From Candidatus Ribeiella danica (GTDB taxonomy: Bacteria > Chloroflexota > Chloroflexia > Chloroflexales > Roseiflexaceae): a DNA stretch of 64,000 nucleotides. Positions 17,348-24,681 of this stretch are shown here, piece after piece. Below the pieces are notes generated by a model that saw nothing but the letters and a program-made list of their open reading frames with translations, did no database searches and was not told the DNA's origin. The stretch's first letter is position 1, and each line of letters begins with the position of its first letter. The stretch is taken from the NCBI GenBank assembly GCA_016717335.1, contig JADKFS010000002.1, positions 186,001-250,000 of the forward strand, in the 5' to 3' direction. The position numbers and the translations under genes are program-made.

Positions 17348-18133
17348 ATGACGGACGTCCGGCTGATCGATACGCATATGCACCTCCACCTCGCCCAGTT
17401 CGACGGCGAGCGGTCGGCGGTGCTCTCTCGCGCGCAGGCGGCGGGCGTGGCCCGCATGGTCGAGATCGGCTACGATCTCGACTCGTCGCGGGCGGCGGTG
17501 GATCTGGCCAGCTCCGACCCCGCTATCTACGCGGTGGTCGGCATCCAGCCGCACTACGCCGCGCAGGCCGACGCATCCTGGCTGGACGAGATTCGCCGTC
17601 TGGCCGGCCACTCGCGGGTCGTGGCGATCGGCGAGATCGGCCTGGACTACTACCACGATCGCGCCCCGCACGACCAGCAGGAGCAGCTCTTCCGCGAGCA
17701 GCTGGCGCTGGCACGCGAGCTGGGTCTGCCGGTCGTCATTCACAGCCGCGACGCCCAGGCCGACACGGTGCGCATCCTGCGCGATGCGGCGCGCGGCCAG
17801 CCAGGCATCATGCACTCGTTCTCAGGCGATTGGGGCTACGCCGAGGCTTGCCTTGAGGTCGGATTCCACCTCTCGTTCAGCGGCCCGGTCACCTTTCCCA
17901 AGGCGGCCGAGCTACACGAGGTGGCCCGCCGCGCGCCGATCGATCGCATCCTAACCGAGACGGACAGCCCGTACCTCTCGCCGCACCCGCTGCGCGGCAA
18001 GCGCAACGAGCCGGCCAACGTGCGGCTGGTGGCCGAGCGGCTGGCGGTGCTGCGCGAGATCGCGCTGGCCGAGCTGGCCGATGCGGTGTGGCAGAACGCG
18101 GCGAGGATTTTTCGCCTTCCCGATCAAGACTAG
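17348..18133 (+). CDS. TatD family metal-dependent deoxyribonuclease
   Basis: A 261-residue TIM-barrel hydrolase of the TatD type, which removes nucleotides from DNA 3' ends. Metal-site residues are visible in order: DTHMHLHL (about 8-15), the glutamate in VVAIGEIGLDYY, His in VVIHSRDA, His in IMHSFSGD and Asp in LTETDSPYLSPHPLRGKRNEP. Length is typical (about 255-265). It is the first gene of a plus-strand run with the transglutaminase gene and clpS. No ribosome site precedes the ATG. The exact cellular substrate is not deducible. Confidence 0.92.
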   Translation: MTDVRLIDTHMHLHLAQFDGERSAVLSRAQAAGVARMVEIGYDLDSSRAAVDLASSDPAIYAVVGIQPHYAAQADASWLDEIRRLAGHSRVVAIGEIGLDYYHDRAPHDQQEQLFREQLALARELGLPVVIHSRDAQADTVRILRDAARGQPGIMHSFSGDWGYAEACLEVGFHLSFSGPVTFPKAAELHEVARRAPIDRILTETDSPYLSPHPLRGKRNEPANVRLVAERLAVLREIALAELADAVWQNAARIFRLPDQD

Positions 18134-18242
18134 CGGTCATTTCTGCTGCTCGTCCCCATTCACGAGATAGCTCACGCAACGCCGCAACGACGTTGGCTTA
18201 CGAATGCCTTTGCGCCACCACAGGCTAGAAAGATAGTATGCG

Positions 18243-20672
18243 ATGGTCGCGACAACCCCTGCTGTAAGACCGCACATCCCCTGGTATGTGCGCCTGGATC
18301 TGCCGATCGTCGTGCCGAGCGGAATCCTGGCCGCCCTGATGCTGTGGAGCGTCACGCGCAGCATCGCGACCTCGAACTGGGCCGATGGGCTGAGCGTGCT
18401 CACCAGCGTCGCGCTGCCGGCGCTGGTGGTGGGGATCGTCTTCGCGCAGCTGCGCTGGCTGCCGGGCTGGCTGGCGCACCTGCTGAGCGCCGCGCTGGGC
18501 GTGGCCTGGTCGATCCAGCAGATCGGCCCGCTGCTCGTCCGCGAGGTCGGCAATGAGCTTGGCTCGACGCTGTCCGAGCGGCTGGTGACCTGGGGCGACA
18601 AGGCCAGCGAGATCCTGATCCGCGCGCTGATCTGGGGGCGCATCCTGCAGGCCGGCGGGCGCGGCGAAGATATTGTGCTGTTCGTCGTGGCGCTGGCGCT
18701 GCTGATGTGGGCGCTCGGCTACGCCACCGGCTGGCTGCTGTTCCGGGCCGGCTGGGCCTGGTGGGCCGTGATCCTGAGCGCCTTCACCATCCTGGTCAAC
18801 TATACCTTCGCGTCGCCCAAGCCGAACCAGCTGTTCTTCCTGTTCCTGGGCAGCGCGCTCCTGCTGATCGTCCACCAGAACGTCGTGCGGCACCAGCGCC
18901 GCTGGCAGTCGTCGGCGGTCGAATACCCCGAGTTCATGCCGTGGCGCTTCCTGGTGGCTGGGACGCTCTTCTGCAGCCTGGTGGTGCTGGTGACCAGCGT
19001 GTTGCCGGGCAACGTGAGCAGCACGCAGGTCGCGCGGGCCTGGCGCACGATCAGCCTGCCGCTGACGGCGGCGCGCGAGGGCTGGGAGAAGGCGTTCAGC
19101 ACGATCAACGCCCCGCCCGGCAGCGGCGGGGGCGGCTTCGCCACCAGCGGCATTCGTGTCGGCGGCCCGCGCGCGCTGGGAGACGCCGAAGTTCTGCACA
19201 TTCGCTCCTCGAAGTATGACTACTGGCGCGCCGTCGCCCGGGATCGCTACACCGGCCAGGGCTGGCAGAGCACCGTCGGCGAGCGGGCGCGCGCGGCGCT
19301 TGGCTACGCCACCGAGGTCGAGGCGCGCAGCCCGGTCGAGGCCGGCGCGGCCATCCCGCAGGCCGACCTGGCTGGCCGCACGCTGGTGACCCAGACGATC
19401 GACCTGGTCAGCCAGTACAGCAACGAGCTGCTGATCTTCGGCGGGCAGTTCTCGTCGGCCAATCTGCCCGTGCTGATCCAGAACGGCATTCTGACAACCA
19501 ATAGCGGCTCAACCGCGCCAAACTTCGACGAGATCGCGGCGGTGTTCGCTGAGACGCCGCTCCAGCAGAACAACACTTACACGATCACCACCTACATCTC
19601 CACAGTGGACGAGCAGAGCCTGCGCGGCGCCGGCGTGAACTACCCAGACTGGGTGAGCAGCCACTACCTGCAGCTGCCCGAGACGGTGACGCCGCGGACC
19701 AGGGCGCTGGCGCGACAGATCGTCCAGGACGCCAACGCGACCAGCCCGTACGACCAGGCCAAGGCGATCGAGAGCTACCTGCGGCGCCTGACCTACGACG
19801 ACAGCCGGCCCGCGCCGCCGGAAGGGCGCGACTGGGTGGACTACTTCCTGTTTAGCGCGCAGCGCGGCTACTGCGACGATTTCGCATCGGCGATGATTGT
19901 GCTGCTCCGCTCGCTCGACGTGCCGGCACGCCTGGCGCAAGGGTATGCCGGCGGCACCCTCGACCCGCAGCTGAACGCCTATATCGTGCGTGAGAGCGTC
20001 GGCCACAGCTGGCCCGAGGTCTACTTCCCCGGCTATGGTTGGCAGCGCTTCGAGCCGACCCCTGCGTCCTACGCCAGCGTCCCGCTCAGGCCGGCGCTGC
20101 CGCAGGCGGACAGCGGCGCGAATGGTGCCGGGGTGCCGGCGATCAGTCAGAGCGAGGCTGAGGATCGCCTGCGCAGGCTGCTGGAAGAGGGCGAGCTGAA
20201 CTCGCTGCGCGACTCGGAGATTAACCTGGAGGCCATCCGCCAGGCCCAGGCCGAGCGCGCGGCGGCCGAGCGGCTGCGCCAGATCGTGATTGGCGGCGGG
20301 GTCGCCGCGGCGCTGCTGGCCGGAGTCGCGCTGTTCTTCCTCTCGCTGCGGCGCGAGCTGCGCGGACTATCGCCGGCCAGCGCCGCATACGTGCGGCTCG
20401 GGCGCATGGCGGCGTGGGCTGGCGTGCCGCAGGGCGAGCAGACCACGCCCTACGAGTACGCCAATGAGCTTGGGCGCCATCTGCCCGAGCAGCGCCAGTC
20501 GGTCGACCGGATCGTGGACGCCTACGTGGCCGAGCGCTATAGCCCAGAGGTCGAGCCGACCGGCGACCTGGAGCAGGATTGGCTGGCGATTCGCAAGCCG
20601 CTGCTGGGGCGGCTGCTATCGCGAATTGGCGCGTCGGCGCGGCCGCGCATGCCGCCACGTGGTCGGCGCTAG
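18243..20672 (+). CDS. Transglutaminase-like membrane protein (TgpA family)
   Basis: The 809-residue protein has an N-terminal block of about six membrane helices (about 15-260). A large extracytoplasmic region follows, containing a transglutaminase-like core: C544 in QRGYCDDFASAM and H588 in VGHSWPEVYFPGYGWQRFEPTP. The third triad position is Glu (FEPTP) rather than Asp, as in several bacterial relatives. One membrane helix (about 680-702) then leads to a cytosolic DUF4129-like tail. TgpA homologues are essential or cell-envelope proteins of unresolved substrate. The start at 18243 gives a short cytosolic segment before helix 1; GAAAGA lies upstream. Confidence 0.88.
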   Translation: MVATTPAVRPHIPWYVRLDLPIVVPSGILAALMLWSVTRSIATSNWADGLSVLTSVALPALVVGIVFAQLRWLPGWLAHLLSAALGVAWSIQQIGPLLVREVGNELGSTLSERLVTWGDKASEILIRALIWGRILQAGGRGEDIVLFVVALALLMWALGYATGWLLFRAGWAWWAVILSAFTILVNYTFASPKPNQLFFLFLGSALLLIVHQNVVRHQRRWQSSAVEYPEFMPWRFLVAGTLFCSLVVLVTSVLPGNVSSTQVARAWRTISLPLTAAREGWEKAFSTINAPPGSGGGGFATSGIRVGGPRALGDAEVLHIRSSKYDYWRAVARDRYTGQGWQSTVGERARAALGYATEVEARSPVEAGAAIPQADLAGRTLVTQTIDLVSQYSNELLIFGGQFSSANLPVLIQNGILTTNSGSTAPNFDEIAAVFAETPLQQNNTYTITTYISTVDEQSLRGAGVNYPDWVSSHYLQLPETVTPRTRALARQIVQDANATSPYDQAKAIESYLRRLTYDDSRPAPPEGRDWVDYFLFSAQRGYCDDFASAMIVLLRSLDVPARLAQGYAGGTLDPQLNAYIVRESVGHSWPEVYFPGYGWQRFEPTPASYASVPLRPALPQADSGANGAGVPAISQSEAEDRLRRLLEEGELNSLRDSEINLEAIRQAQAERAAAERLRQIVIGGGVAAALLAGVALFFLSLRRELRGLSPASAAYVRLGRMAAWAGVPQGEQTTPYEYANELGRHLPEQRQSVDRIVDAYVAERYSPEVEPTGDLEQDWLAIRKPLLGRLLSRIGASARPRMPPRGRR

Positions 20673-20700
20673 TCCAGCGTGGTAGAACGACCTACCGGGT

Positions 20701-20764
20701 TGCAGCCGGCAGTCGGCAGTCGACAAACTGCATCCTGCCGACCGCCGACTGAGCCAGGCAGCGA
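20701..20764. repeat. Family C imperfect inverted repeat (CAGTCGG words)
   Basis: Left side GCCGGCAGTCGGCAGTCGAC and right side TCCTGCCGACCGCCGACTGA are partly complementary and built from CAGTCGG/CCGACTG heptamers. It lies in the 143-base gap before clpS. Confidence 0.65.
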
Positions 20765-20815
20765 CTTCCACCGGCCTATACCAGAGCGTCGGTCGAGTAG
20801 CGAGACGTACGAGCA

Positions 20816-21145
20816 ATGTCTACCAATAGCGCCACCAGCCAGCCGGAGACCACCACCGGCGTCGAGTATGTCGTCATCGGCGACGAAGACCTGGAGAAGC
20901 CCTATCGCGTCATCATCGAGAACGACGACGTGACGCCGATGGACTTCGTCGTGATCGTGCTGCTGACGATCTTTGAGCTATCGATCGAGCGCGCCGAAAG
21001 CGTGATGCTGGAGGCGCACAACACCGGGCATGCCTACGTGCGGACGCTACCGTTCGAGGACGCGCAGCAGCGCGTCTACACCGCCCACAGCCTCGCGCGC
21101 ACATCGGGCTACCCGCTGAGCTTCTACCTCGAGCCGGAGGCGTGA
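20816..21145 (+). CDS. clpS: ATP-dependent Clp protease adaptor ClpS
   Basis: The 109-residue protein has a flexible acidic N-terminus of about 30 residues. The ClpS fold follows: YRVIIENDDVTPMDFVVIVLL (about 39-59) and HNTGHAYVRTLPFEDAQQRV. ClpS docks on ClpA/ClpC and delivers N-degron substrates; the NDD and the HNTGHAYV segment are the substrate-binding signature. The usual clpA neighbour is absent. A repeat-derived segment lies upstream, and no clear ribosome site precedes the ATG. Confidence 0.93.
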   Translation: MSTNSATSQPETTTGVEYVVIGDEDLEKPYRVIIENDDVTPMDFVVIVLLTIFELSIERAESVMLEAHNTGHAYVRTLPFEDAQQRVYTAHSLARTSGYPLSFYLEPEA

Positions 21146-21221
21146 CCCGTGACCAGGTGACCAGGTGACGTTTCTAGCGGAATGTCACCCCCTCGCCCCT
21201 CGCCCCAAGCCCATATAGCCC

Positions 21222-22448
21222 CTACCCGCGCGACTGGCGCTTGCGGTAGGCCGCGAAGTGGCTCTCCTTGCGCTGCGCCTCGCTCAGGCCCTGCTCGATC
21301 TGGCCGGCAAGCGCGCTGTACTGCGCGGCCGCCGGCGCAGGCATGTGCGGCGCGCTTGCCGCCAGCGCCTGCTGCATCACGGCGCCGGCCTGCTGACGCT
21401 GGCCGGCGCGCTCCAGCTTCAGCGCGCGGCTGGTCGCGGTCGCCAGCTCGACCTCGCTCGCGCGCCGCAGGATCTCCTCGTACAGCGGCGCCAGCAGCAC
21501 CTCGGCCTCGCGCGTGTACGAGAACGCCAGCTCCTTCGACACCGTCGCCGTGCGGCCGTCGAGGTCGGCGTAGCCCAGCTCGGCGCGCAGCACCACGCTG
21601 GTGCCAGGCAGATCGGGCGGGGTTAGCACCCTGGCGTAGATCGCGCGGCGCTCGCCGGCGAACAGGTCGCCCAGGAAGATCCGCAGCCGATCGCCGCTGC
21701 GCTCGTGCGGCAGGTCGCCCAGCAGCTCGACCGAGAGGCCGCGCGGGATCGCGATCGCGAGAAAAGCCTCGCGCGCCACGACCGTGAGCAGCTCGCCCAG
21801 CTCGCGCCGAAACACCTCGGGGATCTGCTCGGGCCGCTCGATATAGTAGAAGTGGCCGCCGCCCTGCTCGGCTAGCGCCTCCAGCAGCTGCTCGTTGAAG
21901 TCTAGCCCGACTCCGAAGGTCGAGGTCGAGACGCCGCGGCTGCGCAGCTCGCGCGCGTGGTGCGTCAGCTCCTCAATGTCGAGGATGCCGCGGTTCGCCA
22001 GCCCGTCGGTCAGCAGCAGCGCGCGGTTGATGCCGGCGAGCGCCTGGTGCGCGGCGACCTCGCGGCAACCCTCGAGCCAGCCGCCCGACAGGTCGGTCCA
22101 CCCACCCGGCCGTAGGTCGTTGATCCGGCGCTTCAGGTCCTCGCGCGTGCTCGCGCCGATCGGCTCGCTGCGCCCGATCAGCGTGATCTGGTCGTCGTAG
22201 GCGACCACCGCCACGCGGTCGCGCTCGTCGAGCATGTCGAGCACGTGGCAGGCGGCCTGACGGACATAGCGCAGTTTGTCGCCCTGCATCGAGCCGCTGC
22301 GATCGAGCACCAGCGCCAGGTTGAGCGGCGCCCGGCTCACGCGCTGGGCCGGCTCGGGCACGCCGACGACCCACTCGGCGGTGCGCTGCGACGAGACCTC
22401 AGCCGCGACCAGCCGGCGGTCGCAGTCGGCGGAAAGTGTCAGTGTCAT
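21222..22448 (-). CDS. von Willebrand factor A domain protein
   Basis: The 408-residue protein has no signal peptide or membrane helix. The VWA domain (about 40-215) has an intact MIDAS: DRSGSM at about 49-54, a Thr near GGWTDLSGG and the Asp in LLLTDGLANRG. It binds a metal and a protein ligand. The remaining region (about 220-330) is beta-rich, and the C-terminal about 75 residues are helical and Ala/Gln-rich. GAAAGGAGAAG lies upstream of the ATG. It follows the MerR gene on the same strand, separated only by a MITE, so the two are probably cotranscribed. A specific partner is unknown. Confidence 0.88.
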   Translation of the reverse strand: MTLTLSADCDRRLVAAEVSSQRTAEWVVGVPEPAQRVSRAPLNLALVLDRSGSMQGDKLRYVRQAACHVLDMLDERDRVAVVAYDDQITLIGRSEPIGASTREDLKRRINDLRPGGWTDLSGGWLEGCREVAAHQALAGINRALLLTDGLANRGILDIEELTHHARELRSRGVSTSTFGVGLDFNEQLLEALAEQGGGHFYYIERPEQIPEVFRRELGELLTVVAREAFLAIAIPRGLSVELLGDLPHERSGDRLRIFLGDLFAGERRAIYARVLTPPDLPGTSVVLRAELGYADLDGRTATVSKELAFSYTREAEVLLAPLYEEILRRASEVELATATSRALKLERAGQRQQAGAVMQQALAASAPHMPAPAAAQYSALAGQIEQGLSEAQRKESHFAAYRKRQSRG

Positions 22449-22463
22449 CCTGGGCTTCTCCTT

Positions 22464-22567
22464 TCAATCACAGGACTTACGCGGTGGTTCCCCTCGCCCC
22501 CGCTCCCCGCGCCGCGGGGAGCGGGGGGTGGGGCCAAGAATGTCGACTGCGTAAGTCCTGTCAATCA
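22464..22567. mobile_element. 90-bp MITE with perfect 12-bp terminal inverted repeats and 7-bp target duplication
   Basis: The element spans 22471-22560. Left terminus CAGGACTTACGC (22471-22482) is the exact reverse complement of the right terminus GCGTAAGTCCTG (22549-22560). It is flanked by direct repeats TCAATCA at 22464-22470 and 22561-22567. The interior is a family A-type C-rich/G-rich hairpin (CCCCGCTCCCCGC...GCGGGGAGCGGGG). The right target copy contains the stop codon of the MerR gene. There is no coding capacity, and no related transposase is in the window. Confidence 0.88.
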
Positions 22568-23277
22568 GCCTCCTTAAACAGCTCGCGCGCAAGCTCCAGC
22601 AGGCGCTCGATCCGCTCCCGCAGCGCCGGGGCAAGCGGGTCGCGGATGTGTAGCTCGACGCCCGGCGCGAGCAACACGCGGCGCCAGCGATCCTCGGGCT
22701 CGGACGGGGTAGGCTGCTGCGGCAGCGCGCGCTCGGGCCGCGGCGGGATCAGCCGGCGCAGCAGCCCGCCCGCCTGTGGCGCGTGGGCTGGCGGCGCCGA
22801 CGGCGCGGCGAAGCCATACGGCGCGCTCGGGGGCGCCTGTGGCGCTGGGGGCGCCGCCGGCCGTGACGCTGCGAGCGACGGAATCCGGCCAGGGGCATCC
22901 GCGCTCGCCTCGTAGCGCGCCGGCGACTCGGCCAGCCGCTGCGGCGGCGACTCTTGCGCCAGCACCTGCGCGATATACTCGGCGGCGCTGGGCGCCGCGG
23001 GCGCGGGCTGCTCCTCAGACTGCTCGAGCAGCTGCCGCAGCTGCGCGACGTCGAGCTGATCGAGCCGCGCGCGGATCTCGCCAAGCGGCAGGTAGGCCTG
23101 CTTGAGAAGGCCGATCAGCCGCAGCCGGAGCAGATGCTCCTCCGCGTAGAGCGCGTACTGACCGCGCGCATCGGGTCGCGGCAGCAGCCCCTCGGCGGTG
23201 TAGTAGCGAATCGTCCGCGGCGTCACACCCGCCAGCTCGGCCAGCTCGCCGATCGTGTACACGCGTTCTTCGTCCAT
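22561..23277 (-). CDS. MerR family transcriptional regulator with long Pro/Ala-rich linker
   Basis: The 238-residue protein starts with the MerR winged helix: VYTIGELAELAGVTPRTIRY (about 6-25) then YTAEGLLPRPD. A dimerisation helix (about 50-90) is followed by a Pro/Ala-rich linker (about 90-180). A short C-terminal segment has VELHIRDPLAPALRERIERLLELA. No cysteine-rich metal-binding loop is present, so it is not a metal sensor of the classical kind. The C-terminal region resembles a domain seen next to VWA proteins in Chloroflexota (inference). Its stop codon lies inside the MITE target duplication. Confidence 0.85.
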   Translation of the reverse strand: MDEERVYTIGELAELAGVTPRTIRYYTAEGLLPRPDARGQYALYAEEHLLRLRLIGLLKQAYLPLGEIRARLDQLDVAQLRQLLEQSEEQPAPAAPSAAEYIAQVLAQESPPQRLAESPARYEASADAPGRIPSLAASRPAAPPAPQAPPSAPYGFAAPSAPPAHAPQAGGLLRRLIPPRPERALPQQPTPSEPEDRWRRVLLAPGVELHIRDPLAPALRERIERLLELARELFKEAD

Positions 23278-23309
23278 AGATCACCTGAGAGCGATTGTAG
23301 ATTGCATAG

Positions 23310-23390
23310 CTTGGGGCTTGGGACTTGGGACTTGGGGCTGGCATTGCTGGCTCCTTGTCTCCTTGTCTCCTTGTTTCCTTGTCTCCTTGC
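23310..23390. repeat. Family C: two juxtaposed word arrays
   Basis: A GGGGCTT/GGGACTT heptamer array (23310-23340) is followed by a TCCTTGTC octamer array (23350-23388). The octamer word is the same as in the STAND gene insertion and mfd insertion 5. It ends 3 bases before the epimerase stop codon. Confidence 0.8.
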
Positions 23391-23393
23391 CGA

Positions 23394-24386
23394 CTACGCG
23401 TGCCAGCGCGCCAGCAGCTCCATCTCGCGGGCCGCGGCCAGCCCTGCGCGCCACTCATATTCGGGCGGGCGTGCGGCGTCCCAGTCGAGCGTGTCGCGCA
23501 CTGTTGCAGCCAGGTCGCGGAAGGTCAGCCCCGCCGCGATCGCCTTGGAGCAGTCGACATCCGAAAAGCCCAGCGTGTCCGGGTCCGACTCGGGCACCCA
23601 CAGCGGCAGCTCGATCCACGAGCCAACCTGCTGCTCGGCCAGAAACGACTCGCTCAGCCAGATGACGCGCGCGCCGCCCCCGCCAACCTCGTTGCACACG
23701 TCGAGCAGCCGCTCCATCGTCAGAGCGTAGGCCGGCCCGGTCGCATTGTAGACGCCGGCCTGGCCGGACTCGACCATCCGCAGCGTCCACTCGGCCAGGT
23801 CGCGCGCGTCGATGATCTGCACGTGCCGCCCCGGCCGGCCGGGCGCCAGCACCTCGCCGCCGCGCGCGACCCGCTGCGGCCAGTAGGTGAAACGGTCGGT
23901 CGGGTCGTGCGGGCCGACGATCAGCCCGGGGCGAATCGTCAGGACTCGGCCGGGCAGCGCCGCCTCGGCCGCCCGCTCGCACAGCGCCTTGAGCGGGCCG
24001 TACGTCTCGCCGTCGACTTGCTCGACCGTCGGGTCCGCCAGCTCCCCGACCGGTGCGGACTCGTCGATGCCCGCGCGCCTGAAGTGCGGGTAGACGGAGA
24101 TGCTCGAGATGAAGACATAGCGATCGACCGCGTTGGATAGCAGCTCGGCCGCGGCGAGCACGACCCGCGGCACGTAGCCGCACGTGTCGATCACCGCATC
24201 CCAGCGCCGCCCGCGCAGCGCCGACAGGTCGCTCGACCGGTCGCCGCGCAGCTTCTCGACCGCCGGGTACAGCTCGGGGTTGTGCTGGCCGCGGTTGAAC
24301 AGCGTGACCGTGTGGCCGCGCGCGAGCGCCGCGTCGACCAGGTGGCGCCCCAGAAATACGGTGCCGCCGAGGATCAGAAGCTCCAT
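23394..24386 (-). CDS. NAD-dependent epimerase/dehydratase family protein
   Basis: A 330-residue Rossmann-fold extended SDR. The nucleotide site is LILGGTVFLGRHLVDAAL at the very N-terminus, NRGQHNP likely selects the cofactor phosphate, and VFISSISVYPHF supplies the catalytic Ser. The YxxxK motif is YGPLK (ETYGPLKALCE). Similar proteins are annotated as reductases or epimerases acting on nucleotide sugars, but the substrate cannot be read. The ATG at 24386 has GGAGGCG directly upstream; a second ATG 12 bases earlier is less well placed. A strong regulated promoter lies upstream. Confidence 0.88.
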   Translation of the reverse strand: MELLILGGTVFLGRHLVDAALARGHTVTLFNRGQHNPELYPAVEKLRGDRSSDLSALRGRRWDAVIDTCGYVPRVVLAAAELLSNAVDRYVFISSISVYPHFRRAGIDESAPVGELADPTVEQVDGETYGPLKALCERAAEAALPGRVLTIRPGLIVGPHDPTDRFTYWPQRVARGGEVLAPGRPGRHVQIIDARDLAEWTLRMVESGQAGVYNATGPAYALTMERLLDVCNEVGGGGARVIWLSESFLAEQQVGSWIELPLWVPESDPDTLGFSDVDCSKAIAAGLTFRDLAATVRDTLDWDAARPPEYEWRAGLAAAREMELLARWHA

Positions 24387-24401
24387 CGCCGCCTCCATCT
24401 G

Positions 24402-24414
24402 ACAGTTATACTGT
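24402..24414. promoter_or_regulatory. Second palindrome in the epimerase leader
   Basis: ACAGTTATACTGT, a perfect 13-base dyad, lies in the 5' leader between the predicted transcription start and the ribosome site. It shares the CAGTAT/ATACTG half-site with the palindrome in the promoter spacer, suggesting two sites for one regulator. Confidence 0.6.
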
Positions 24415-24426
24415 TACTCTTGTGTC

Positions 24427-24455
24427 ATTATAGCAGTATGACGTCATACTGTCAA
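24427..24455 (-). promoter_or_regulatory. Consensus sigma-70 promoter with palindromic operator in the spacer
   Basis: Minus strand: -35 TTGACA (24450-24455), 17-base spacer, -10 TATAAT (24427-24432), a full consensus match. The perfect 18-base palindrome CAGTATGACGTCATACTG (24434-24451) fills the spacer and enters the -35, so a bound repressor would block RNA polymerase. It drives the epimerase gene. Confidence 0.88.
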
Positions 24456-24506
24456 TAGCTTCTCTTAATGCTCTGCCCGGCTTCTTTCGGAGGCGGGTCT
24501 GAATCA

Positions 24507-24594
24507 TTGCGGGGGGCGGGGTTTCGACTTCGCCGAAACCCCGCCCCCCGCAACCATCCCCCTCTCCCGTCGCCTTGGGAGAGGGGGATGAGGA
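24507..24594. repeat. Family A element (copy 4; left part reduced)
   Basis: Central hairpin TTGCGGGGGGCGGGGTTTCG paired with CGAAACCCCGCCCCCCGCAA, then hairpin CCCCCTCTCCC...GGGAGAGGGGG. It lies in the 295-base gap between epimerase and pepF, in which no gene was seen. Confidence 0.75.
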
Positions 24595-24609
24595 TCAACT
24601 GCCTTGCCT

Positions 24610-24679
24610 ATAGCAGTGAGCAGTCGGCAGGAGCCAGTCGGCAGTAAGAGGGAAATCTGCAATCGACAATCTGCAATTG
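24610..24679. repeat. Family C word array next to the pepF stop
   Basis: Words GCAGTCGG (two or three) and ATCTGCAATC/ATCTGCAATT. It ends 2 bases before the pepF stop codon at 24682. Confidence 0.6.
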
Positions 24680-24681
24680 CA

